Below, one piece after another: positions 7,353 to 14,937 of a DNA stretch of 21,143 nt (positions are counted from its first letter, which is position 1; every line of letters starts with the position of its first letter). The notes beneath the pieces were generated by a model. It was given only the letters and a program-made list of their open reading frames with translations, made no database searches and had not been told where the DNA came from. The DNA comes from Streptosporangiaceae bacterium. Lineage in GTDB: Bacteria; Actinomycetota; Actinomycetes; Streptosporangiales; Streptosporangiaceae. The stretch covers positions 1-21,143 of the forward strand of contig JASHOI010000239.1 in NCBI GenBank assembly GCA_030041195.1, read 5' to 3'. The position numbers and the translations under genes are program-made.

Positions 7353-8108
7353 TGCGCCGGACGTCGCGTCAATGGCGTCGAGGTCGCGGACGGCGAAGCG
7401 GTGGTGCTCCCACTCCTCCCGCAGGATCACGTGCAGGCAATACAAGATGGTCACGGGATATTGGGGGGCCCACGGGTGCTTGCGGGCCGCGGCCAGGTCG
7501 TCTGACGTGACGGTGGCGAGAAACTCGCGCACCATGGCGACGTGGCCGGCCCGGACCTCGAGCACGTCGGCGTACGACGGTGTGACCGTCGCGAAGACCG
7601 ACATGTCGTTGCCGTCGGTCTCGTACTCAGCGTGGGGCTGACCGAGGGGGTGGAATGGCTGCTCGATGCCAAGGATCGCCCGGCCCAGCCACGCGTCCGT
7701 GGCCAAGACCAGGTGCCGCAGCGTCTGCGCGAACGACCACTCGCCGTCTACCGAAACGTCGGCCGTGCCGGCCGGCATCGCCGCGACCCGCTCGAGGGTG
7801 GCCGCCCACGTCCGCTCGAGCGCGGCCCAGGCAGCGCGCAGGCCATCCGGATCCGTGGCGCGCCGGCCGGCGCGGCCGGGAAAGCGGCGGTTGAGTTCCG
7901 CCTCGACCAGCGGGATCACGTCCACGCCGTTGACGAGCAAGAAGCTCTCGCGATTGAAGAGCGACGGTGCGTCGATGTCCGCACCCCAGAGGTCGACCGC
8001 GCGCATCACCACGCCGGACAGGTCAGCCCTGCGGAACCGGGCGCCGCGCAGGTCCGCGTCGATGAACTCCGCTCCCTGCAGGTCGCCAGAGCCTGTGAAG
8101 GTTGCCAT
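7350..8108 (-). CDS. DinB_2-like protein with pentapeptide-repeat N-terminus (paralogue of 6164-6874)
   Basis: 252 aa from ATG 8108; ATG 8117 would add three residues. The N-terminus has clearer pentapeptide repeats than its paralogue: GDLQGAEFIDADLRGARF, RRADLSGVVMRAVDLWGADI. A VNGVDVIPLVEAELNRRFP linker follows, then the DinB-like bundle with VDGEWSFAQTLRHLVLATD and the ending EEWEHHRFAVRDLDAID. Blocks shared with the + strand copy are VNGV-V, VEAEL-RR-P, VDGEWS, RHLV, EEW-HH and VRDLD. The likely metal-binding histidines are kept. The function is unknown. It converges on the VOC gene and is divergent from the hypothetical gene at 8180. Confidence 0.82.
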   Translation of the reverse strand: MATFTGSGDLQGAEFIDADLRGARFRRADLSGVVMRAVDLWGADIDAPSLFNRESFLLVNGVDVIPLVEAELNRRFPGRAGRRATDPDGLRAAWAALERTWAATLERVAAMPAGTADVSVDGEWSFAQTLRHLVLATDAWLGRAILGIEQPFHPLGQPHAEYETDGNDMSVFATVTPSYADVLEVRAGHVAMVREFLATVTSDDLAAARKHPWAPQYPVTILYCLHVILREEWEHHRFAVRDLDAIDATSGA

Positions 8109-8115
8109 GACCGGC

Positions 8116-8145
8116 ATTGTCCTGAACGCCCCTGACAGCTGTCGA
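8116..8145 (-). promoter_or_regulatory. Putative promoter of the minus-strand DinB-like gene, overlapping a palindrome
   Basis: On the minus strand TCGACA (8145-8140) and GACAAT (8121-8116) are spaced by 18 nt. The latter ends 7 nt before ATG 8108, giving a near-leaderless mRNA. A perfect 10-bp palindrome GACAGCTGTC (8134-8143) covers part of the -35 and spacer, and could be a repressor site shared with the divergent gene. Confidence 0.4.
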
Positions 8146-8167
8146 CCGCGGCGCGGCAAAGCCGCCG

Positions 8168-8173
8168 TACCCT
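8168..8173 (+). promoter_or_regulatory. Putative -10 element (TACCCT), leaderless start
   Basis: TACCCT fits TANNNT and ends 6 nt before GTG 8180. No Shine-Dalgarno sequence is present. The divergent DinB-like promoter lies just to the left. Confidence 0.42.
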
Positions 8174-8179
8174 TGGGTC

Positions 8180-8578
8180 GTGTATGACCACGACCTCGAC
8201 GACGTTGCGGTTCTGGGGTGGGAGGAGTTCACCCTGCAGCAGTGGGAGTCGATCTTCTTCGGCTACCGCTCCTGGGCGGGCCTGCGAACGCTGGGCCGCC
8301 GCTGGAGTGACCTCATCGAGGCCGGGCTCGGCTGCTCGCAGGAAGTGGCTGACAATCTGGTGAATGCCGCGGTCATCAACGGCCCGAACCGCCACATGGA
8401 CGGCGTGGGAGACGCCGCGGACATCGTGTCCGCAATGACCGACGTGCTGGCATACATCCCAGCTGCGCTCGGCGACATGACAGACCTGGAGCCAGAAGTC
8501 ACCGCCACGCTGCTCGAGCGGCACGCCCGGTTGCTGAGCTTCATCCAGGCCCAGGTACCGGGAGCGGCTAACCCCTGA
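8180..8578 (+). CDS. Hypothetical protein, 132 aa
   Basis: No family is recognised. The protein is acidic, mostly helical in appearance and cytoplasmic: there is no signal peptide or membrane segment. It starts VYDHDLDDVAVLGWEEFTLQ and contains an aromatic-rich stretch WESIFFGYRSWAGLRTLGRR, the segment NAAVINGPNRHMDGVGDAA and a charged C-terminal helix. Codon usage and the -10-like hexamer 6 nt before the GTG start support a real gene. It is divergent from the DinB-like gene and convergent with the endonuclease V gene. Confidence 0.68.
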   Translation: MYDHDLDDVAVLGWEEFTLQQWESIFFGYRSWAGLRTLGRRWSDLIEAGLGCSQEVADNLVNAAVINGPNRHMDGVGDAADIVSAMTDVLAYIPAALGDMTDLEPEVTATLLERHARLLSFIQAQVPGAANP

Positions 8579-8616
8579 ACCACCACACCCTGACAGCCAG
8601 CTTGACCGAATATCCG

Positions 8617-8641
8617 CTCACGGCGCGTTCCGGGCCGTGGG
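8617..8641. terminator. Possible terminator between convergent genes
   Basis: CACGGC (8619-8624) and GCCGTG (8634-8639) form a 6-bp stem around a 9-nt loop, extendable by a T-G and a C-G pair. It lies in the 86-nt gap between the 132-aa gene and the endonuclease V gene, which converge. There is no T tract. Confidence 0.35.
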
Positions 8642-8664
8642 CATGGGTCGGCTGGCGAGGCCGG

Positions 8665-9201
8665 TCACGTGGCCGTGGGCGGATCTGCGCGCGCGAGGCT
8701 GTCGGCGCGGCGCAGCGCATCGGGCAGGCGGTACCGGCCGGCCATGCGCCGGACCAGGTCCGCCGCGTCGGCCGCGGAAATCCCGGCCGCGGTGACGAAC
8801 AACGGGCGTGCCGAGGCTCCGCGCTCGACCGGGACCGCGTGGGTGGCCGTGCGGAACCTGGACTTGGCCACCCCAATCACCGGGATGCCGAACTCGGCGT
8901 GTGCATGCGCACCCAGGCCTGGCTTGCCACCGGGATCCAGGTCGGCGTAGCCGTCGACGACCAGCAGGCCAAGCCCGTTCACATCGTCAAGAACAGCGTG
9001 CAGCGGCGGGAGCTCCCGCAGGTAGAACTCGCCCGGCCGGTAGGGCGCTACCCCGGATACCAGCGCGGTGCGTTCGGCCAGCACGTGCGCGAATACAGCA
9101 TCGGCGGCCAGCACGGCTGCCGCCCGGGCACCCCCGGTGCTCAGGTAGTGCACGTCCACGGCTGCGCACACACCGCAGCCCGGGCGCCCGCCGGGTTCCA
9201 T
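8665..9201 (-). CDS. nfi: Endonuclease V (deoxyinosine 3'-endonuclease)-like protein
   Basis: 178 aa from ATG 9201. Four family blocks occur in order with their catalytic residues: AAVDVHYL (Asp16), YRPGEFYLRELPPL (Glu63), LLVVDGYADLDPG (Asp83) and IPVIGVAKSRF (Lys113). These correspond to the Asp/Glu/Asp/Lys set of Nfi/EndoV, which cuts DNA (or inosine RNA) one base 3' of deoxyinosine during repair of deaminated adenine. It is shorter at the N-terminus than the E. coli enzyme (about 220 aa), and VDGYADLDP replaces the common VDGHGxxHP, as in a divergent subgroup. No good ribosome-binding site precedes ATG 9201, so the start is uncertain. It is divergent from the MOSC gene. Confidence 0.82.
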   Translation of the reverse strand: MEPGGRPGCGVCAAVDVHYLSTGGARAAAVLAADAVFAHVLAERTALVSGVAPYRPGEFYLRELPPLHAVLDDVNGLGLLVVDGYADLDPGGKPGLGAHAHAEFGIPVIGVAKSRFRTATHAVPVERGASARPLFVTAAGISAADAADLVRRMAGRYRLPDALRRADSLARADPPTAT

Positions 9202-9274
9202 GTCTTGAGGATGCCCGCGGCAGCCCTGAGACGACAGTGGACGCCGCCATGCTGTTACCGTCGGCGAGGGAGGT

Positions 9275-10072
9275 ATGACAGTGCCGGTCACCGTTTCCCA
9301 GCTAGCGATCGCGCCGGTGAAGGGCATGCGGCTGCAGTGCAGCAGCGAAGTCCAGGTCGGGCAGCACGGGGTAACAGGCGATCGTGAATTCCTGGTCATC
9401 GGGAAGGGCGGCCAGCTGTTGCTGACCAGCCGAACCCCGGCACTGCTGCAGATCGAGCCCGCCTGGGACCCGGTGCGAAACGTCCTGACGCTGGCCTTCC
9501 CGGACGGCGAGGTCGTCCAGGACACGCCCGAGCCCGGGGCTCCCGCGACCACCCGGACGTACGGCGGGCGGGAGATACCCGGGTGGATCGTCTCCGGGCC
9601 GCTCGCCGCCGCGCTGTCCGGCTTCCTCGGCCGGCCGGTGCAGCTGTTCAAACGGGCGCCGGAGCACATCGGCGCCGATGACCAGCCCGTGACGTTGATG
9701 TCCGAAGCATCACTTCAGGCACTCGCCCCGCAGTTCAACGGGTCGGCTCCCGACTCGCGCCGGTTCCGGATGACGATCACGATCGCCGGGACTGACGCGT
9801 GGGCCGAACACGCCTGGAACGGGCAGAAGGTGACCATCGGCGAGGTCAGCCTGCGCGTCATTGCCCCCGTGCCGCGGTGCGTGATCACGACACGGAACCC
9901 GGAATCAGGTGCCACCGATGCGCGCACACTGCACGCGCTGGCCCGGCTGCGCGGGAAGGACAACATCACGTTCGGTGTCTGGTGCGACATCCTGCGCCCC
10001 GGCGCCATCTATGTCGGCGATGCGGTCGTGCCCGGCGCCGGCAAAACTGGCCGTTCGCTGGCCGGGCCATGA
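9275..10072 (+). CDS. MOSC domain-containing protein (MOSC_N plus MOSC)
   Basis: 265 aa. The N-terminal beta-barrel MOSC_N region begins SQLAIAPVKGMRLQ (the family YPVKG-type motif) and contains GVTGDREFLVIGKGG. The C-terminal MOSC domain has DSRRFRMTITIAG, WNGQKVTIGEVSLRVIAP and PRCVITT, where Cys202 is the conserved putative molybdenum ligand. The architecture is that of mARC/YcbX-like Moco proteins, which reduce N-hydroxylated compounds and usually need an electron-transfer partner; no ferredoxin domain is fused here. AGGGAGG (9267-9273) lies only 1 nt before ATG 9275, so GTG 9281 may be the actual start. The stop overlaps the P450 start (ATGA, 10069-10072), implying joint expression. Confidence 0.87.
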   Translation: MTVPVTVSQLAIAPVKGMRLQCSSEVQVGQHGVTGDREFLVIGKGGQLLLTSRTPALLQIEPAWDPVRNVLTLAFPDGEVVQDTPEPGAPATTRTYGGREIPGWIVSGPLAAALSGFLGRPVQLFKRAPEHIGADDQPVTLMSEASLQALAPQFNGSAPDSRRFRMTITIAGTDAWAEHAWNGQKVTIGEVSLRVIAPVPRCVITTRNPESGATDARTLHALARLRGKDNITFGVWCDILRPGAIYVGDAVVPGAGKTGRSLAGP

Positions 10073-11250
10073 CGTTTTTCGACTCTGCCGATCCTGGCTT
10101 CTCAGTCGCCTCTGATGAGGTGCACCGGGCCAGAGAGAACTGCTGGTACGCCCGTACCAGCTACGGCCTGGCCGTGTTGCGCCACGATCAGGCCAGCCGG
10201 CTGATCCGCCACCCCAACCTGCGGCAGGGCAGTTCTGCCTGGCCGGCCCACCACGGCATTACCTCCGGGCCGTTCGCGGACTGGTGGGCAAGCTGGGTGC
10301 TCAACAAGGAAGGCGCCGATCATGAGCGGCTGCGCAAGCTGCTGAACCCTGCGTTCGCGCGCCGGCCGGTGGCCGCGATGGAACCACGTTTCCGGGCGTT
10401 GGCGGGCGAGCTGGTGGACTCGTTCGCCTCGCCGGGGCGATGCGAGTTCATGGCCGAGTTCGCTGAGCCTTATGCGGCGCGCGTCATCACCGCCATGCTC
10501 GGCATCCCGGAACCGGAATGGCCGGCGATCGCGCGCGACTCGGCGATCCTGGGCCTGGCGACGGGAGTCCAGATCCGCGAGCACCTGGAGCGGATCGAGG
10601 ACGCGCTGGGCCGGCTCTACGCTTACGCCGATGCGCTGATCGCGGACCGCCGGGCCGCACCGCGGGCCGACTGTGTGACCAGCCTGGTCAAGGCGCACGT
10701 GGACGACGATCGGCTCAGCGAGGCCGAGCTGCGAGACACGCTGGTGCTGCTGATCTTCGGCGGCTTCGATACCACCCGCAACCAGCTTGGGCTGGCCATG
10801 CAGGTGTTCATCGACCATCCGGAGCAGTGGCGGCTCCTTGGGCAGCGTCCCGAGCTGGCGTCCGGGGCGGTCGAGGAGGTCATGCGGGTCAGCCCGACCA
10901 CGACCTGGGTCACCCGCGAGGCCGTTGCGGACTTTGTCTTCGACGGGCTCGCGATCAAGGCTGGCACCACGATCCACCTGTTCTGCGAGTCGGCGGGCAC
11001 CGACCCCAGGACCGACCAGGACCTGGCGTTCGACATCGCCGCACCAGGCCGCGCACCGCACCTGGCCTTCGGCGGCGGCGTGCACTACTGCCTCGGTCAC
11101 CTCCTCGCGCGCACGGACATGAGCGTGGCCCTGGCGGTGCTCGCCCGGCGGCTTCGCGACCCGCGGGTGTCCGGCGAAGCGGTCTGGCTGCCGTACAGCG
11201 GCAACACCGGACCAGCGCGGCTTCCCCTGGCTTTCACCCCGGGGCGCTAG
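10069..11250 (+). CDS. Cytochrome P450
   Basis: 393 aa, the usual size of soluble bacterial class I P450s. The oxygen-activation I-helix motif LIFGGFDTTRNQ is at about residues 228-238, the K-helix ExxR at residues 270-273 (EVMR), and the heme-binding loop FGGGVHYCLGHLLAR carries the proximal Cys341. All key residues are present. The ATG overlaps the MOSC stop, so the two are translationally coupled. No ferredoxin or reductase gene is adjacent, and partners must be elsewhere. The substrate is unknown. The gene converges with the Rieske-protein gene, with only 10 nt between them. Confidence 0.93.
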   Translation: MTFFDSADPGFSVASDEVHRARENCWYARTSYGLAVLRHDQASRLIRHPNLRQGSSAWPAHHGITSGPFADWWASWVLNKEGADHERLRKLLNPAFARRPVAAMEPRFRALAGELVDSFASPGRCEFMAEFAEPYAARVITAMLGIPEPEWPAIARDSAILGLATGVQIREHLERIEDALGRLYAYADALIADRRAAPRADCVTSLVKAHVDDDRLSEAELRDTLVLLIFGGFDTTRNQLGLAMQVFIDHPEQWRLLGQRPELASGAVEEVMRVSPTTTWVTREAVADFVFDGLAIKAGTTIHLFCESAGTDPRTDQDLAFDIAAPGRAPHLAFGGGVHYCLGHLLARTDMSVALAVLARRLRDPRVSGEAVWLPYSGNTGPARLPLAFTPGR

Positions 11251-11260
11251 CCGTCGCATG

Positions 11261-12982
11261 TCAGACAGCGTCGGTGTCGCCTTTCGCCCGGCCCTGGATG
11301 AAGTCGATCGCGTCGAGGGTCGCCTGGTAGACGAAGCGCTCGCGCTTGGGTGCGGCAAGGAACCTGGCCGCCGCTGCGAGCGGGGTCCGCCCGGCCGTGC
11401 CGGCACGGGACTCGGCGATCGCTGCGGTGGTGGTCTTCACCGCGTGCGCGACCATGATCGACGCGGTCGAATTGTCCTCCGCGGCGGCCTGGGTCAGCGC
11501 GGTCTCCAGCGGGGCCGCCGGGCCGGTGTAGCCCTTGACCAGCGCCACTGCCTGGTCCGGATCGCGCTTCCTGATCGCCGCCAGCACCGCGTCCGGCTTA
11601 GACCCCGGGTACGGCGCGACCGGAGCCGGTTCCGGCTTGGCGTCGAACTTCGACGTCCACTGGACGAACCAGGCGGCGTGCAGGACCCCACGCAGCACCT
11701 GGGGACCCGGGTCGGCCGACCACGCCCAGCGCAGCGCGTTGGTGTAGGTCAGCGTGTGCGTGACGTCCAGCCAGCCGGCTTCTTTGGAGTCGTCTGTGTC
11801 CGAGGCGATGTCGAAGCGGCCCAGCCGGGCCGCTGCCACCGACGCGATCGCATCGATGATGTGCGGCACCGGCACGCCACCCCGGACCGCACCAGTGACC
11901 TCGGCGAACGCATCCTCCGGCATCCCGTCCAGCAGCACCCGCCGCAGGCCGGGAAGTTGCGGATCCGGAGCGGCCTGGGCCGGGACGCTGACGCCCGGAT
12001 CGTCGTCTGCCGCCCGCCAGGCCCGCAGGAAGCGGCGCATGTACGGAAGCCGGTCGTAGCGGGTGGACCAGGTGATCGCGGGCACCAGTGGCGCCAGCAC
12101 GGTGTCCGCCTGCGACCAGCCGATGCGGTCGAGCAGGTCGAATGCCTTCTGGCAGTAGATCATCGGGTGCCCGTACCCGAGGAAGTGGTCGGTGATCGCG
12201 CTAAGGAACGCGTGCCGGATCTCGCCCGGCGACGCGCCGGCCGCCAGCAGTCCGCGCAGCAGCGCCTCGGCCTGCTCGCCCTCCTCGGCATCGACGAGAA
12301 GGGGAAACGCGGCCAGCCCGTCGGCCACCGAGCCGTAGCACGCGACAACGTCCATCGGGTCCGGCTGGGGTCGAGGCGGCCGCCGCACCTCGGTGCGGCT
12401 CATCGTGGACAGGCCCTGGATGACCGGCAGCGCACTCAGCGGTCCGTCGAAGGCGGCCGCCATCGTCAGGCAGTCAGCGAGCGTGGCCAGGGAGTGGTTC
12501 CAGCCGTACTCGGCCCGGGTGGCGCCATACGTCACGCCCGCACGCACGACTTCGGCCAGCGGTGTCCCGATCGCGCGCAGGCGCATCGTGTCCCTGGCGA
12601 GCCGGCCGGTATCCACGTCACCCATGGCGTCGAGCAGGCTCGCGAACAGTTCCGGTGCGATCTCTTCCGGCGCCGGATCGGTGGTGTCCACGTACACCCA
12701 TCCGTCACGAACCGAGACCGGATACGTCCGGATGTTCTCCCCGCCGAACACGCACTTGCCGTCGGTCAGCCGGAACTTCCAGTTGTGCCACGCGCAGGTC
12801 AGCACGTCGCCGCGGATGTCGCCATCCTTCAGCGCGTAGCCCTGGTGCGGGCATCGGTTGTCCGCCGCGTACACGCCCGCTGCAGTGCGGAACAACGCGA
12901 TCCGCTTGTCGCCATGACGCCAGAGCCTGCCCTGACCGTCCGGGATATCCGCGATGGCTACGGCGCGCACCAAGTTCGTCAT
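11261..12982 (-). CDS. Rieske [2Fe-2S] protein with a large helical C-terminal region
   Basis: 573 aa from ATG 12982. Residues 1-100 form a Rieske domain with CPH (Cys44, His46) and CAWH (Cys63, His66), spacing C-x-H-x16-C-x2-H, so the cluster site is complete. The remaining 470 residues are mostly helical, with His-containing segments such as YGWNHSLATLADCL, GWLDVTHTLTYTNALRWAW and LRGVLHAAWFVQW. They do not look like the mononuclear-iron domain of ring-hydroxylating oxygenases. I see a faint resemblance to the questin-oxidase-like (PF14027) pattern of spaced histidines, but this is unproven. TACCGT lies 6 nt before the ATG, suggesting a leaderless mRNA. It is probably a redox enzyme of unknown substrate. 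Confidence 0.82.
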   Translation of the reverse strand: MTNLVRAVAIADIPDGQGRLWRHGDKRIALFRTAAGVYAADNRCPHQGYALKDGDIRGDVLTCAWHNWKFRLTDGKCVFGGENIRTYPVSVRDGWVYVDTTDPAPEEIAPELFASLLDAMGDVDTGRLARDTMRLRAIGTPLAEVVRAGVTYGATRAEYGWNHSLATLADCLTMAAAFDGPLSALPVIQGLSTMSRTEVRRPPRPQPDPMDVVACYGSVADGLAAFPLLVDAEEGEQAEALLRGLLAAGASPGEIRHAFLSAITDHFLGYGHPMIYCQKAFDLLDRIGWSQADTVLAPLVPAITWSTRYDRLPYMRRFLRAWRAADDDPGVSVPAQAAPDPQLPGLRRVLLDGMPEDAFAEVTGAVRGGVPVPHIIDAIASVAAARLGRFDIASDTDDSKEAGWLDVTHTLTYTNALRWAWSADPGPQVLRGVLHAAWFVQWTSKFDAKPEPAPVAPYPGSKPDAVLAAIRKRDPDQAVALVKGYTGPAAPLETALTQAAAEDNSTASIMVAHAVKTTTAAIAESRAGTAGRTPLAAAARFLAAPKRERFVYQATLDAIDFIQGRAKGDTDAV

Positions 12983-12988
12983 GCCGCG

Positions 12989-12994
12989 ACGGTA
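12989..12994 (-). promoter_or_regulatory. Putative -10 element (TACCGT), leaderless start of the Rieske gene
   Basis: TACCGT on the minus strand fits TANNNT and ends 6 nt before ATG 12982. No Shine-Dalgarno sequence lies between. A 10-bp palindrome GTCCTAGGAC (13028-13037) lies about 35 nt further upstream. Confidence 0.4.
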
Positions 12995-13143
12995 ACGCCG
13001 CGTGCCCCGCTCGCGCATCGGCCGTTCGTCCTAGGACCGGGCCGGCCGCGGGTCGCCAGGACGGAGCGGGTACTGGATGCTGGGGTAACCGCAGCAGTGC
13101 GGGGATATAGCAGCGACCGGGATCACGTCACGGGAGGGCGTAG

Positions 13144-14055
13144 ATGAACAATCTGGACGTGCGCTGGGTCGCCGGACTGGTCAGGCCGTTGCGCGTCAAG
13201 CCCGGGTCGGAGGTCAGGCTGCCGGGGGACTTCGACCCGGGCGCTCGGTTCGGCGTCAGCAAGAAGACCGACGGTGCTCGGCTGCTGATGCAGGGCGTGG
13301 AACTGCTGGCGGAATATCAGGGCCGGCTGGCAGCCCAGGACACGTACGGGGTGCTGGTTGTGCTGCAGGGGATGGACGCGGCCGGCAAGGACAGCACGAT
13401 CAGGCACGTGATGAGCGGCGTGAACCCGCAAGGTGTGCACGTGTCGGGTTTCAAGGTGCCGTCGGCGGAGGAACTAGCCCACGATTATCTGTGGCGGCTG
13501 GCCCGGCGGCTGCCGGAGCGGGGGGAGATCGGGATCTTCAACAGGTCCCACTACGAGGAGGTCCTCGCCGTCCGGGTGCACCCGGAGGACCTGGACCGGG
13601 AGAAGCTCCCGCCCGAGTCGGAAGGCCACGACGTATGGCAGCGGCGGTTCCGGGAAATCAACGATTGGGAGCATTACCTGACCGACAACGGGATCCGGCT
13701 GGTCAAACTCTTCCTCAACGTGTCGAAAGACAAACAGCGGGCCCGTTTCCTGCAGCGGATCGACCAGCCGGAGAAGAACTGGAAATTCTCCCCGGCCGAT
13801 ATACGCGAGCGTCAGTACTGGGATGAGTACCAGCATGCCTATTCACAGGTGCTCACCCATACCAGCACCGAGTGGGCCCCGTGGCATGTCCTGCCCGCTG
13901 ACCACAAATGGTTCAGCCGGATCTGCGCCGCGGCCGCCATCGCGCAGACGCTCATCGACATCGACCCGCGATACCCGGTCTCCGACGCGGCCACCCGGCA
14001 AGAGCTGCTGAAGGCGCGAGCCGAGCTCGAGGCCGAGACACCACGATCAGGGTGA
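13144..14055 (+). CDS. ppk2: Polyphosphate kinase 2 family protein
   Basis: 303 aa, with GGGAGGG 5 nt before ATG 13144. The P-loop is LQGMDAAGKDS (about residues 74-84), the Walker B-like block GEIGIFNRSHYEEVL is at 127-141, and the lid region contains QRIDQPEKNWKFSPADIRER. These are the signatures of single-domain PPK2 proteins, which transfer phosphate between polyphosphate and AMP, ADP or GDP. The form with an N-terminal extension of about 70 residues before the P-loop fits the PPK2 subgroup (classes I/III) that phosphorylates nucleoside mono- or diphosphates; the exact class cannot be fixed by eye. It appears to be monocistronic, divergent from the Rieske gene. Confidence 0.92.
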   Translation: MNNLDVRWVAGLVRPLRVKPGSEVRLPGDFDPGARFGVSKKTDGARLLMQGVELLAEYQGRLAAQDTYGVLVVLQGMDAAGKDSTIRHVMSGVNPQGVHVSGFKVPSAEELAHDYLWRLARRLPERGEIGIFNRSHYEEVLAVRVHPEDLDREKLPPESEGHDVWQRRFREINDWEHYLTDNGIRLVKLFLNVSKDKQRARFLQRIDQPEKNWKFSPADIRERQYWDEYQHAYSQVLTHTSTEWAPWHVLPADHKWFSRICAAAAIAQTLIDIDPRYPVSDAATRQELLKARAELEAETPRSG

Positions 14056-14094
14056 GCCTGCCGCCCCTTGCGCCGCCGCGGTGATCACCCCGCA

Positions 14095-14100
14095 TAGAGT
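14095..14100 (+). promoter_or_regulatory. Putative -10 element (TAGAGT), leaderless start
   Basis: TAGAGT fits TANNNT and ends 6 nt before ATG 14107. No Shine-Dalgarno sequence is present. It would drive the DapB-like/Nudix gene pair independently of the upstream PPK2 gene. Confidence 0.42.
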
Positions 14101-14106
14101 CGGCCC

Positions 14107-14937
14107 ATGATCAGTGTCTGTTTCGCCGGCATCACCGGGTGGACCGCGCCTCCGATAGTCGCCGCGATCGACGCGGCCGACGACCTGACGTTGTCGGCGG
14201 GCGTGTCGCGGTCCGCGGCAGGGCAGAGCCTGGCCACGGCCGCCGGCTCGGCAAGCCACGGTTCCGTCTACGCCACGGTGGCCGAGGCGCTGGAGTCCGC
14301 ACCGGCAGACGTTCTCGTCGATTACACCAGCGCCGCCGCTGTCAAGAACAACGTGTGGACCGCGGTCGGGGCCGCGGTTCACACCGTGATCGGCTCCAGC
14401 GGGCTGACCTCGGAGGACTACCAGGAGCTCGACCGTCTCGCCCGTGACCGGGGCGTGGGCGTGATCGCCGCCGGGAACTTCTCCGTCATGGCCGCCGTGC
14501 TGGGGCGGGCCGCCTCGATGGCCGCGCGGCACCTGGACCGCTGGGAGATCATCGACTATGCCAGCGACGGGAAGCCCGACGTGCCCAGCGGCACCTCGCG
14601 GGAGCTCGCCGAGACCCTGGCGGAGGTCCGCGAGCCGGCCGCGCTCACGGTGGCGCTGCCCGACCTGCACGGCCCGGCCGAGGCGCGCGGCGCCGAGGTG
14701 GCCGGCACCCGGATCCACTCGGTGCGCCTGCCCAGCTTCGTGGTCAGCACAGAAGTCGTGTTCGGCGGGCCGGGCGAGCGGCTGGTCATGCGCCATGATC
14801 CGGGGCTCAGCCCCGACCCTTACGTGCCCGGGACTTTGCTCGCCATCCGGAACGTAGCCGATGTGGTGGGTGTGGCCAGAGGACTGGACTGGCTGCTGTT
14901 CGGGGACCACACCCCGGACCTTGGACCCCGGCTATGA
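14107..14937 (+). CDS. DapB-like dihydrodipicolinate reductase family protein lacking the catalytic His pair
   Basis: 276 aa. The fold follows DapB: an N-terminal nucleotide loop FAGITGWTAPPI, VLVDYTSAAAV (the DFT block), IGSSGLTSEDY (the GTTG block), AAGNFSVMAAV (the APNFS block), then IIDYASDGKPDVPSGT where DapB has the substrate motif EAHHRxKxDAPSGT. Lys156 and the PSGT motif are kept, but the two histidines, one of them the proton donor in E. coli DapB, are Ala152 and Ser153. It is therefore probably not the lysine-pathway enzyme but an NAD(P)H-dependent reductase or dehydrogenase on another substrate. It overlaps the Nudix gene by ATGA. Confidence 0.82.
   Translation: MISVCFAGITGWTAPPIVAAIDAADDLTLSAGVSRSAAGQSLATAAGSASHGSVYATVAEALESAPADVLVDYTSAAAVKNNVWTAVGAAVHTVIGSSGLTSEDYQELDRLARDRGVGVIAAGNFSVMAAVLGRAASMAARHLDRWEIIDYASDGKPDVPSGTSRELAETLAEVREPAALTVALPDLHGPAEARGAEVAGTRIHSVRLPSFVVSTEVVFGGPGERLVMRHDPGLSPDPYVPGTLLAIRNVADVVGVARGLDWLLFGDHTPDLGPRL

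Noticed and set aside
10102..11406. 434-codon open frame on the minus strand opposite the P450 gene
   Set aside because: Antisense shadow caused by high GC; the P450 on the plus strand has all catalytic motifs.
13028..13037. GTCCTAGGAC palindrome between the Rieske and PPK2 genes
   Set aside because: A single short palindrome with no second copy or clear position relative to a promoter; not enough to call an operator.
11258..13147. 629-codon open frame on the plus strand opposite the Rieske gene
   Set aside because: Shadow of the minus-strand Rieske gene: Arg/His/Gly-rich translation with no family features, while the minus strand has a complete Rieske motif and coding-like composition.
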